From: an uncultured Nitrospirota bacterium
Lineage (GTDB): Bacteria; Nitrospirota; Nitrospiria; Nitrospirales; UBA8639
Assembly: GCA_937139405.1 (NCBI GenBank)
Contig: CAKZPV010000008.1
Coordinates: 62,001 to 126,000, forward strand
Direction of reading: 5' to 3'
Length of the DNA: 64,000 bases
The translations under genes and the position numbers were made by a program. Below the pieces are notes generated by a model. The model saw nothing but the letters and a program-made list of their open reading frames with translations. It was not told where the DNA came from and searched no databases. How positions within the stretch are numbered: position 1 is the first letter of the stretch; each line of letters opens with the position of its first letter. Positions 1-8,668 of the stretch are shown piece after piece.

Positions 1-274
1 AGTCTCAGGAGGCTCAATACGTGTTACTTTTCCCTTTGGTTCAAGAAATTATCCAAACGTTAGTATGAATATTGTCCTTTCTCTGCTTCGGGCAAAAGCA
101 CTGCCACTGCGTAACATTAATGTATCCTATAAGCCTGGCAATTATTCCAAATTGAAGGACGCGCCATTCTTGACTACAAGATCAAGAACAAAAATGAGAA
201 GACCGATACTACCACTAAGAGCATAGTACGCATGATGCGTTAACAAACTTGCATTCTTCCCAGATTCACCCACT

Positions 275-1558
275 ATGGCAAAAAAGCGCATTCCCATTGC
301 ATTCGTAAAAGTAGGCATGTATCTCTGTGGGATCGATCGCTCTTGGCTAGACACACCATTCCTCAGACATCGATTTCTGATTGGTTCGCCTGCGGACCTT
401 GCTAAATTACAACAAGCTGGCATCCAAGAAATCACAATAGATACAGACCGTGGAATTGATGACGTATCGACGGCGCAAGCCGAGAGCCAAGAAGACTCAC
501 CCACTTCCGAAGCTGAGACACTAGCCCAAGTCAAAGCCAAGAAGACAATCCCTCCCGAAGTCGAACGGATCCAACAACTTCCTGATACCCTCAAAGGGAA
601 ATCCTTGGGAGGAGAGCTCACCGCGATTACCCAAACGCGGCAATATATTCTGGAAGGCGTGCAAGATATTCTGGAGACGTTATCAAAGACCGGTGGGCTT
701 GCCATTGAACAAGTCAATGATGTCACGCGATCAATCATGGCTGAGACGCTAGACCATGAAGAAGCCTATATCGCACTTATTCGTACAAGAGACTTTTCTC
801 CTGCACTATACGATCACGCGTTAGCTGTGAGCACATTATCCGTGCTGCTTGCGCGCTCTATCGGTCTGGAAGACTCGGTGTGCCAAAACTTAGCCACGGC
901 TGGTCTCCTTCATGATGCCGGCCATGCAAAAATTCCAGAAGCGAAACAGAAACCACTTCATGAATTATCTCAATCAGAATTAAAAATCTATCAATCTCAC
1001 CCCAAACGCGGTCTGGATTTCTTGATGGAGCAGGCCACATTGCCCGAACAGGTCCAAACATATATTCGGGAGCATCATGTCGCCTTGGATGGATCTGGGT
1101 ATCCAACAGATATTGATCCGGCCACAATTGAACCAGCTAGCCGTATCCTACGCCTCGTAGATGAATATGATGAGCTGTTAAGTGGTCATCAAAGTGGAAA
1201 GCCTGAAACGGTCCGTGTAGCCCTTCAAACCTTATATCAACGAGGAAAGAAAGGGGCGTTGGATGGAGCGTTGGTCGGCAAATTCATTAACCTCATCGGG
1301 ATCTATCCAACGTACAGCTTAGTCGAACTCAGCACGGGTGAACGTGGTATTGTCACGGCCAACTCTCGAGAAAATCTACTTCATCCCACAATATTGCTCA
1401 TTCAAGATGCAGCTCATCAACCGCTACCCGAACCAATCCCGTTTAATTTCTCCATATTGGAAACGGATACTTCAAGCCCCAAGATTGTCAAAATTTTAGT
1501 CCCGGACGAAGTAGGCATTCACCTCGATACCGCTTTAGAGGATTGGGTGACCTTGTAG
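275..1558 (+). CDS. HD-GYP domain protein (putative c-di-GMP phosphodiesterase)
   Basis: A 427-residue cytoplasmic protein. The N-terminal ~60 residues (KKRI, GMYLCGIDRSW) resemble the DUF3391 region often found before HD-GYP domains, followed by a variable linker (about 65-95). The C-terminal HD-GYP domain has HD at 213-214, His242, the HH pair at 267-268 and DGSGYP ending at 277. HD-GYP enzymes hydrolyse c-di-GMP to pGpG or GMP at a di- or tri-metal site. The usual HDxGK motif reads HDAGH here, so the conserved Lys is missing and activity is uncertain. It is a paralogue of the gene at 7408-8628. No clear ribosome site precedes the ATG, which was chosen because the start MAKKRI aligns with the paralogue start MKKRI. 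The family call is firm; catalytic competence is not. Confidence 0.9.
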   Translation: MAKKRIPIAFVKVGMYLCGIDRSWLDTPFLRHRFLIGSPADLAKLQQAGIQEITIDTDRGIDDVSTAQAESQEDSPTSEAETLAQVKAKKTIPPEVERIQQLPDTLKGKSLGGELTAITQTRQYILEGVQDILETLSKTGGLAIEQVNDVTRSIMAETLDHEEAYIALIRTRDFSPALYDHALAVSTLSVLLARSIGLEDSVCQNLATAGLLHDAGHAKIPEAKQKPLHELSQSELKIYQSHPKRGLDFLMEQATLPEQVQTYIREHHVALDGSGYPTDIDPATIEPASRILRLVDEYDELLSGHQSGKPETVRVALQTLYQRGKKGALDGALVGKFINLIGIYPTYSLVELSTGERGIVTANSRENLLHPTILLIQDAAHQPLPEPIPFNFSILETDTSSPKIVKILVPDEVGIHLDTALEDWVTL

Positions 1559-1820
1559 AAATCGGCTCCGCCAAGCCGCAAGATTGCCTCACCATTCTTG
1601 CTCTGATGCATCACGCTACTTCCTAAAACCATCTATAGCGTCCGTATCCCTAGAGTCGAGAGCAGACACAGGTTTCGGCGTTCGAATCCGAATTTTACTT
1701 GTCGTTTAAAGAAAGGCTTCGATTAGCCTCGAGTTCATACAGACCTTCGAGATGCCTACAGATCTGGTAGTCCAACCTATCACGTCTTCGAAAGAATTGA
1801 AGAAGATCAGCGAAACGTAT

Positions 1821-2789
1821 CTAGCGTACTGATGGAGAAGATGACGACGGGTTACTGGAAGTTGAGAGATGGATAGGAGCCATACATTCCAATGCTACCA
1901 ACAAGGCTTGCGTTCCTGAGCGCCCATGGCCTTGGGCTTGGACTGCTTGATATAACTTATGAACCATCGAAAGACCCGGGAGCAGCAAACCCATCCGATT
2001 GGCTGAAACTAATGTCAATCCCATATCCTTAATAAAATGTTCCACAAAAAATCCTGGAGAAAAATCTTGTTGCAACATTTTTGGTGCGAGATGATCCAAC
2101 GTCCAGCACCCAGCCGCCCCCTGGCGAATAGACTCTAAAAGCTTCTCGCCATTCAATCCGGCCTGATGTGCATACAGCAAGGCCTCACACACCCCAATCA
2201 TCGTCCCGGCAATGGTGACTTGGTTACACAATTTGGCATGCTGGCCGCAACCGGCTGGTCCATGATGCACTAAGACCTTTCCAAAGGTACGAAGTATGGG
2301 TAGGAGGGCTTCAAACACAGAAACATTACCACCAACCATGATCGATAAGGTTCCCTGTTTCGCACCCACATCCCCTCCTGAGACAGGAGCATCTAGCGCA
2401 AAGACTTGTCGTTCCTGAGCACATTCTGCAATTTCAACTGCTAGGTCTGGGTCCGAGGTTGTGAAATCCACAAATACTTGACCAGGACGAGACTTTGCTA
2501 CTAACCCATCGTTGCCCAAATAGATATGTCGCACATCATTGGGAAATCCTACCATGGTACACACAACATCGGCCTCGGCAATAACATCAGTAGTCGTGTT
2601 AACCCACTGAGCCTCTTGTTGAAGAAGCCTTTCAGCCTTGACTTTTGTTCGACTATGAATCGTGAGCGGAAAGTTCGCTTGGAGTAGGTGCTCACACATG
2701 GGCGCACCCATGACCCCAATGCCAATCCATCCTATTCTGGTGGGAGAAGGCAGATGCACAGACTTAGAGAGAGGTAATGCGGTAGCCAT
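1821..2789 (-). CDS. NAD(P)-dependent beta-hydroxyacid dehydrogenase (glyoxylate/succinic semialdehyde reductase type)
   Basis: A 322-residue oxidoreductase of the 3-hydroxyisobutyrate dehydrogenase family. The Rossmann motif GIGVMG lies near 23-28, the substrate motif APVSGG near 134-139, and the likely catalytic Lys186 is in GCGQHAKLCNQ. After the second beta strand the sequence is HSRT; an Arg here is typical of NADPH-using members such as the glyoxylate/succinic semialdehyde reductases, so NADPH preference is inferred. The frame extends upstream to 2858, but that start would overlap the agmatine deiminase gene by 46 bases. The ATG at 2789 leaves a 22-base gap and begins MATALPL, which is the better choice. 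It follows the agmatine deiminase gene on the same strand and may be cotranscribed. The physiological substrate cannot be told from sequence. Confidence 0.85.
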   Translation of the reverse strand: MATALPLSKSVHLPSPTRIGWIGIGVMGAPMCEHLLQANFPLTIHSRTKVKAERLLQQEAQWVNTTTDVIAEADVVCTMVGFPNDVRHIYLGNDGLVAKSRPGQVFVDFTTSDPDLAVEIAECAQERQVFALDAPVSGGDVGAKQGTLSIMVGGNVSVFEALLPILRTFGKVLVHHGPAGCGQHAKLCNQVTIAGTMIGVCEALLYAHQAGLNGEKLLESIRQGAAGCWTLDHLAPKMLQQDFSPGFFVEHFIKDMGLTLVSANRMGLLLPGLSMVHKLYQAVQAQGHGRSGTQALLVALECMAPIHLSTSSNPSSSSPSVR

Positions 2790-2811
2790 GAAAATTCGTA
2801 GAAATCTATGT

Positions 2812-3879
2812 TTAATTGGAAGCCGGTTGTTGTTGCGTGAGACAATGAATGGTCCCAAACCCCCAGACTAAATCTACAGCATGAATCCCGACGACTGCAC
2901 GATCAGGAAAAAGTTCAGAAAAAATACCCAAGGCCACACGATCATTCGGATCGTTAAAGGTCGGGACGAGCACCACTGAATTGCCAATATAAAAATTCGC
3001 ATAGCTCGCTGGAAGCCGTTGCCCATCAAAATATAGCGGAGCAGGCATGGGTAATGAGACAATACCGATTTTCCGGCCGTCTTCACAGCGCAGCCCGTCA
3101 AGCCGCTCACGATTTTCGGCAAGAGGGCGGTAATTCTCGTCTGAGGAATTCGTTTCCTGACATAAAACTACGGTATAGGGATCCACAAATCGACAAAGAT
3201 CGTCGATATGCCCATGCGTATCATCACCAGCGATACCTTTGCCTAACCATAAGACTTGGGTAACCCCTAAGCATTCCCGAAAGACCTCTTCATAATCTTG
3301 GCGTGTAAATCCAGGATTCCTTACCTGAATGTGTTCATCCAACAAACATTCCTCAGTGGTCAAGAGTGTTCCCTGCCCATTCACATCAATACTCCCACCT
3401 TCTAACACCACATCACGATTTTGTTGAATCACGGGAAACAGAGGAATCTTAAGTTTCGCAGCTATACGCTCGGGAGCCCGATTATCCTTTTGCCAATTAG
3501 GATACCGCGCCCAAGCATTAAATTGAAATTTCGCGATTTTTACTAGTGATTGAGAATCTTCTTGCTTTAAAAAAATTGGCCCAAAGTCACGGGTCCAGCC
3601 ACGATTAGTCGGGATTCGAAAAAAATCCGCTTTTGAAATATCTATCCCCACATGCTCTAACGTCCGACGAGCTTTCAATTCATGCGCTTTGTTATTGACC
3701 AAAATCCTCACTCGCTCACCTTCTGACAATTTCCGAACTATTTCCCCATATACCCATTGAATTGTTGTCATCTTTGCTGGCCAGTCCGTCGTATTATGCG
3801 GCCACCCAATCCAAGTCGCCTCATGCTGTTCCCACTCTGCGGGCATACGGAAAACGTCATGTGAAGAATGAGACTTCAT
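2812..3879 (-). CDS. aguA: Agmatine deiminase
   Basis: A 355-residue member of the peptidyl-arginine deiminase-like family (guanidine-modifying fold). It hydrolyses agmatine to N-carbamoylputrescine and ammonia, the first step of the agmatine route to putrescine. Typical features visible are the N-terminal PAEWEQHEATWIGWPH, the GWTRDFGPIF segment, GDDTHGHIDD with the catalytic Asp/His, and the C-terminal nucleophile Cys346 in GTIHCLTQQQP. Length is normal for the family. The next step, N-carbamoylputrescine amidase, is encoded 164 bases upstream in the same direction, which strongly supports the specific assignment over other deiminases. The ATG start places the conserved PAEWEQHEA near residue 13, as expected. 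Confidence 0.93.
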   Translation of the reverse strand: MKSHSSHDVFRMPAEWEQHEATWIGWPHNTTDWPAKMTTIQWVYGEIVRKLSEGERVRILVNNKAHELKARRTLEHVGIDISKADFFRIPTNRGWTRDFGPIFLKQEDSQSLVKIAKFQFNAWARYPNWQKDNRAPERIAAKLKIPLFPVIQQNRDVVLEGGSIDVNGQGTLLTTEECLLDEHIQVRNPGFTRQDYEEVFRECLGVTQVLWLGKGIAGDDTHGHIDDLCRFVDPYTVVLCQETNSSDENYRPLAENRERLDGLRCEDGRKIGIVSLPMPAPLYFDGQRLPASYANFYIGNSVVLVPTFNDPNDRVALGIFSELFPDRAVVGIHAVDLVWGFGTIHCLTQQQPASN

Positions 3880-4043
3880 ATTGAAAATGAGAGAATAGTG
3901 TTGAAAACCATTGACTGGACGAAAGGTAGAAACTTACGCTGTCATGTTCACAAAAACGGGCTATAAAAAATCGTTGGCTAGCCTAGATTTTCAAACCCAC
4001 AGAATGTCAAAGAAGAGATCGTGCTAACATCAAAAGAACAGCC

Positions 4044-4922
4044 TTACTTTCTATCATCTAAGAACCGTTTAGTCAGGCCATCATAGGCATCGATACGACG
4101 ATCACGGAGAAATGGCCAATTTCGGCGCACTTCTTCAATTCGTTGCAAGTCAATATCCACCACCATGATTTCTTCTTGATCAACTGACGCCTGCGCCTGC
4201 ACAACACCAAAGGGATCACAGACAAACGAACTCCCCCAAAACTCCAGCCCGTCGCCTCCGGCAGGCGTCTCATCCCCGACCCGATTTACTGCTACTACGA
4301 AGACTCCATTCGCAATCGCATGACTACGCTGAATCGTGATCCATGCATCACGTTGAGTCTGACCTTCGTCAGCTTTTTCTTTGGGATGCCACCCAATCGC
4401 TGTGGGATAGAATAAAACCTCAGCACCTTGCAACGCTGTCATTCGAGCAGCTTCAGGATACCATTGATCCCAACAAATCAGAGGGCCGACAATCGCGTGA
4501 GTCGTCTTAATAGTCTGAAACCCGCGATCCCCAGGAGTGAAATAGAATTTCTCGTAATAGGCTGGATCATCAGGGATATGCATCTTGCGATAGAGACCGA
4601 CTATTTCTCCCTGCTCATTAATCACGGCAATGGAATTGTGGTAGATGCCGGCTGTTCGCCGCTCAAAGACAGGCACTAAAATAACGACATGGTATGTCTT
4701 GGCAACGTTGGAGAAAGTCTCAGTAGAAGAACCAGGTATCGATTCAGCTAAATCGAATAGTGCAGCATCTTCTTGTTGGCAAAAATATTGTGATCGAAAT
4801 AATTCAGGCAAACAAATGACTTGGGCACCATGATCAGCTGCCTCTTCAACTTTCCCTACGGCCCGTAGAAGGTTATCTTCGGAATTGACCGAACAGGCCA
4901 TTTGAATCATGCCGATTTTCAC
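4044..4922 (-). CDS. aguB: N-carbamoylputrescine amidase
   Basis: A 292-residue nitrilase-superfamily amidohydrolase. The catalytic triad is visible: Glu40 in CLPELF, Lys113 in YRKMHIPD and the nucleophile Cys150 in LICWDQWYPEAAR. It converts N-carbamoylputrescine to putrescine, CO2 and ammonia. The motif WDQWYPEAAR and the neighbouring agmatine deiminase gene point to this member of the family. The start codon is GTG at 4922, with AAGG about eight bases upstream; the protein begins MKIGMIQMAC as in homologues. Together with the next gene it forms a complete two-step agmatine-to-putrescine module; no arginine decarboxylase is in the window. Confidence 0.93.
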   Translation of the reverse strand: MKIGMIQMACSVNSEDNLLRAVGKVEEAADHGAQVICLPELFRSQYFCQQEDAALFDLAESIPGSSTETFSNVAKTYHVVILVPVFERRTAGIYHNSIAVINEQGEIVGLYRKMHIPDDPAYYEKFYFTPGDRGFQTIKTTHAIVGPLICWDQWYPEAARMTALQGAEVLFYPTAIGWHPKEKADEGQTQRDAWITIQRSHAIANGVFVVAVNRVGDETPAGGDGLEFWGSSFVCDPFGVVQAQASVDQEEIMVVDIDLQRIEEVRRNWPFLRDRRIDAYDGLTKRFLDDRK

Positions 4923-4973
4923 TTTTGTCGCCTTGGGAAATTCCCCATCATGGGATTATCGTCATACAAAAAA

Positions 4974-6446
4974 TTAGGAGGAAGGCCATTTTTCTACAGA
5001 TGGAAAATTTGAAGTCGACTGACTTGAGTATGTGCTAGGGTTATGCGCAATGCCACGAATTGGTTCATTTGTTTTTGGAGGATGATGGTCCGCCTCGGAT
5101 ACGCTCTCCCATTCTTCATCAGAAACCGAATCAATTGGTTGATCTCTCACAAGATACAGAAGCGTGATACCCGCTAAAGCTCCCTGCACAGCCGAATCTC
5201 GCCGCATCAATAATTGACTAATTTTATCTGTTCCAACTGTGAACCCTTGGGGGCCATTATGCAATTGATGTTGGACGACCTTCAAGACATCCACTACTGC
5301 GATGGATTCCGGAGGCCGTGCCAATGCTACACCTTTAGGTCTCTCAGTGCGCATAAGCATGTGAGCTTGGATAAGATCACTCACTAATGATTCCACGAAA
5401 GTGAGAGGCACGCGTTGGACGCGAGCTAATTGCTCAACTTTTAATGGGGGTTTGCCGGCTAAGAAGCGCCGAGTGATATGTCCAAGTAGAGCCAGAGTTA
5501 AATATTCGCGAAATAACGGTGTTTGATGCTTTCGGCGCAAATGCAACAAATACGCCGAAGGATGTTGATGATAATAGGCCACCTGCGCACCAGCCAGAAC
5601 AATCAACCAACCAACATACAACCAGATGAGAAAGAGAATAAGGACAGCAAAGCTAGAGTAGATCGCACTATACCGGCCTGAACTGGCCACAAACGCCGCA
5701 AAACCCATTCCCGCTACCTGCCAGCAAATCCCTGACGTCAGACCTCCAACAAACGCCGAGCTGATATTGACAGGCGTATTCGGAACAAACTTATATAAAA
5801 ACGTGAACAGCATACACATAAACAAGAACGGAAGAAGATTTGTCAGTGCCACCATAAGGTAGCCAAATGGTTGAACTTCCATCACCCGTTGAACCAACCA
5901 ATGACTTTGGGAAGAGGCCATCAAACCAAGCGCCGTAAAGACGAACACCGGGCCAACAAGAACGACACTTAAATAATCAGTGATTCGCCTCGCCAGGGGC
6001 CGACCGATTTCTATCCGCCAAATGGAATTGAGGGCCTCTTCAATTTTTTCAATGAGAGAATACGTCGTATAAAAAAGGCCAGCCACCCCCACCGCTCCTA
6101 AGACCCCAACTTTCAAATTATCGACAAACTGGATAATATTCGTGGTAATCTCTGCACCCTTTTCTCCTAGAGGGTCAAAGACTTGAGAAAGAATAGGTTC
6201 GATTTGCTGGTGAACGCCAAAGGCTTTGAGTACGGAAAATGTCACAGCCAGAAAGGGAACGAGCGAGAGCAGAGTGGTATAGACCAAACTTGTCGCACGT
6301 ATACTGAGGAAACTTTCCCGAAACTCTGAAACTGCCACTAATCCTAAACGTAAAAGCTTGACTGCAATCTGACGGATGCCCGTCAATTCGTGCACCTTTA
6401 CAGTCCATACATCATGCTGGCAAAAGCGTATAATTCGATCAATCAT
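4974..6446 (-). CDS. YihY/BrkB-family inner membrane protein
   Basis: A 490-residue membrane protein of the YihY (formerly RNase BN / BrkB) family. About six hydrophobic segments lie between residues 35 and 290, with typical motifs such as RATSLVYTTLLSLVPFLAV, the acidic IEEALNSIWRIE and the last segment VLILFLIWLYVGWLIVLAGA. The ~200-residue cytoplasmic tail is longer than in Escherichia coli YihY and includes a part (about 300-420) that reads like a winged-helix-like region, followed by a polar end. Function in the family is unsettled; older ribonuclease and virulence labels are not reliable. It is divergent from the gene at 6601 and sits 51 bases upstream of aguB on the same strand. The ATG at 6444-6446 is the first in frame. 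Confidence 0.85.
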   Translation of the reverse strand: MIDRIIRFCQHDVWTVKVHELTGIRQIAVKLLRLGLVAVSEFRESFLSIRATSLVYTTLLSLVPFLAVTFSVLKAFGVHQQIEPILSQVFDPLGEKGAEITTNIIQFVDNLKVGVLGAVGVAGLFYTTYSLIEKIEEALNSIWRIEIGRPLARRITDYLSVVLVGPVFVFTALGLMASSQSHWLVQRVMEVQPFGYLMVALTNLLPFLFMCMLFTFLYKFVPNTPVNISSAFVGGLTSGICWQVAGMGFAAFVASSGRYSAIYSSFAVLILFLIWLYVGWLIVLAGAQVAYYHQHPSAYLLHLRRKHQTPLFREYLTLALLGHITRRFLAGKPPLKVEQLARVQRVPLTFVESLVSDLIQAHMLMRTERPKGVALARPPESIAVVDVLKVVQHQLHNGPQGFTVGTDKISQLLMRRDSAVQGALAGITLLYLVRDQPIDSVSDEEWESVSEADHHPPKTNEPIRGIAHNPSTYSSQSTSNFPSVEKWPSS

Positions 6447-6600
6447 TCAATACGATATCCCTTGAATGCTACACTACAAAGAGCCACCAAAATCTGTCTA
6501 GACAGATTCCAATTTCCTCACCTTGTAAGGTTAGCATTCAATCTCAATCCATAAATACCCACATATCAGAAAATTTTCACTTCTTACTATCTTAAATGAC

Positions 6601-7155
6601 ATGCGTTTTCCTTGGGCTTGGCTTTCTATTCTCTTGCTGTCCTTCCTGATTGGATGTCCCACTTCTTCTGAATGGGATCAACAGTGGCAAGAATTGCAAA
6701 AAATACTCGAAGCCGGTCGTCTCCAAGAAGCCAAAGAACGCCTACACAACATCTTACCATCAGTTCGCGATAATGACCCAACTGACGAACGATATGGACA
6801 GGTCATTTTTCAACTAGCGGATATTGCCCGTCTCGAAGGGAACTCGAAGCAAGCCGAATCTTATTATTGGAAAGCCTTGCCCCTTATCGCGGAATCTCTC
6901 GGCCCTGAGCATCTGCACATGGCTGATCCCTTATCGGAGTTAGCCACCATTTATGAGCACAGAGATCGACCAAAAGTCGCCTTACCGCTGCTCAAACGAG
7001 CCCTAGCCATTCGAGAAAAAACATGGGGAACCTCTAGCCGACAATTGCTCCCAACTCTCAAGCATTATCATCTCTTACTTATGCTCAGCGACCGCCACAA
7101 AGAAGCCATACGGACTCTCACTCGCATTTCCCGTCTTGAACAGACCCCGTCTTGA
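6601..7155 (+). CDS. TPR-containing lipoprotein
   Basis: A 184-residue exported protein. The signal peptide (residues 1-18) ends in a lipobox FLIGC with Cys19 as lipidation site. The rest is helical with about three tetratricopeptide-like repeats of the longer kinesin-light-chain/NB-ARC style: AEPSYYWKAL-like segments near 85-100 and LLKRALAIREKTWG near 130-145. Likely a periplasm-facing scaffold anchored in a membrane; partner unknown. It is the first of three co-directional genes (this, HD-GYP at 7408, hybrid kinase at 8669), but the 252-base gap to the next gene makes a shared transcript uncertain. No clear ribosome site before the ATG. Confidence 0.75.
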   Translation: MRFPWAWLSILLLSFLIGCPTSSEWDQQWQELQKILEAGRLQEAKERLHNILPSVRDNDPTDERYGQVIFQLADIARLEGNSKQAESYYWKALPLIAESLGPEHLHMADPLSELATIYEHRDRPKVALPLLKRALAIREKTWGTSSRQLLPTLKHYHLLLMLSDRHKEAIRTLTRISRLEQTPS

Positions 7156-7407
7156 TGGCTTCCCTTCACATGCTCTCCTGCAGAAAGACTATCCAAAAAT
7201 TCAAAAAACCTGTGAACTAAGATGTTTTTTACAGTATCCAAAACCTATTTTCACCTATGTTCTATTGCTCTTTTCCTATAATTACCTTACGATATTTACA
7301 GTTTTCTCATTAAGCCAGTGGCTGTTATTATTTCTAGTTTTTTCTGTATCTGATTCTAATAGTAGTCTTGCGTGCGGTTTTCATCTCCTCTTGCCACCCC
7401 CATTGCA

Positions 7408-8628
7408 ATGAAAAAACGCATTGCCATTCAACATTTGCGACCCGGTATGTATATCGCAGGAATGGATCAGTCTTGGTTTCAAACGCCCTTTCTTCGTCAC
7501 AAATGGCTGGTAAAACGAGAGGACGAAATCACTCTTTTACGAAGCTATGGAATTCAAGACGTCTTCATCGATACAGAAAAAGGGTGTGATGTGATTTCGG
7601 CTCCTGTTAATCTGGAATCTACGAATACTCAGACGACCCATGATGTCTCTCTGACATCTCTCCATCCCGATTTTGGGCCTAACCCCGAAGACATCGAATC
7701 AGCTCGCTTGCTTCGTGCAGAGGCCATCTCAACTTTGGATGTATTTTTTCGGCAAATGGAAGCCCCTTCTTCTCAGCATCTTATAGAAGTTCGAGGAGTG
7801 GTGAGCACATTACTGGATGGTCTGTTGGAACATCAGGCGGCTATGGTGTCACTCATTCAAATGCGTCGTTTCGATGCTAGCCTTGCCACTCATGGAGTGG
7901 ATACGGGTGTTCTTGCGATGGCCATCGGACAAGAATATGGTTGTGATCCGTCTCACCTGAAACATCTGGGATTGGCTGCCATGGTTCACGATATAGGACA
8001 ACTGCGCTTACCGCTCAATCTCTTACGAAAAGTGCAACCCTATTCGACACAAGACCACAAATTGATTCAAGCTCATTGTGACATGGGAGAAGCCATCCTG
8101 AATCAATTCCCTGATTTCCCCGAAGAGTCAAAACAGATGGTTCTCCGACATCATGAACGACTGGATGGATCTGGTTATCCTCATGGCTTAAAAGGCAAGG
8201 AAATTTCTGAACCGACGCAAATTCTCAGTATTGCTGACACCTATGATGCCCAAATCAGTGGTCGATGCAGCCAACCGCCCGTTCCTCCTGCGCGAGCCTT
8301 ATCAGAATTATATCGGGCAGCCGTAGCAGGTCAGTATGCCATCGGTTTGGTTCAAAGACTGATTCATCTCTTAGGTGTGTACCCTATTGGCTCCCTTGTT
8401 CTGCTCAATACAGGAGAGCAAGCGGTCGTCGTCTGGGTCCATAGCCATTCCCGAATGACACCAACCATTAAATTACTCAAAAATGCGTTAGGACAACCCT
8501 TTGAAGAACAAGAAATTATTGATCTGTCCTCGCAAGCAGCTAATGGAACATCACGATCGATCCAAGAATCGATCGATCCCCATGAAGCAGGTTGGGATAT
8601 GACCAAAATCCTGGACTCATTATGGTAA
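7408..8628 (+). CDS. HD-GYP domain protein (second paralogue)
   Basis: A 406-residue paralogue of the protein at 275-1558, sharing the N-terminal KKRI...GMY.AGMDQSWFQTPFLRH block and domain order. The HD-GYP domain has HD at 194-195, His223, HH at 248-249 and DGSGYP ending at 258. As in the first paralogue the HDxGK Lys is replaced, here by Gln (HDIGQ). The reading frame is open from 7372, but the ATG at 7408 gives the N terminus MKKRIAIQ that matches the paralogue. It lies 40 bases upstream of a PAS hybrid histidine kinase, so the two may be cotranscribed and the kinase may signal to this HD-GYP protein (inference). Confidence 0.9.
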   Translation: MKKRIAIQHLRPGMYIAGMDQSWFQTPFLRHKWLVKREDEITLLRSYGIQDVFIDTEKGCDVISAPVNLESTNTQTTHDVSLTSLHPDFGPNPEDIESARLLRAEAISTLDVFFRQMEAPSSQHLIEVRGVVSTLLDGLLEHQAAMVSLIQMRRFDASLATHGVDTGVLAMAIGQEYGCDPSHLKHLGLAAMVHDIGQLRLPLNLLRKVQPYSTQDHKLIQAHCDMGEAILNQFPDFPEESKQMVLRHHERLDGSGYPHGLKGKEISEPTQILSIADTYDAQISGRCSQPPVPPARALSELYRAAVAGQYAIGLVQRLIHLLGVYPIGSLVLLNTGEQAVVVWVHSHSRMTPTIKLLKNALGQPFEEQEIIDLSSQAANGTSRSIQESIDPHEAGWDMTKILDSLW

Positions 8629-8668
8629 GCATTCAGAACCATTTTTTTTCTTTCGCTACATTCGATCA

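Noticed and set aside
142-738. Long open frame opposite the first HD-GYP gene
   Set aside because: Antisense to a clear domain protein, with low-complexity Cys/Ser composition typical of shadow frames.
1676-1700. tRNA-like T-arm string GTTCGAATCC
   Set aside because: No matching acceptor, D or anticodon arms around it; the short palindrome TTCGG/CCGAA explains the look.
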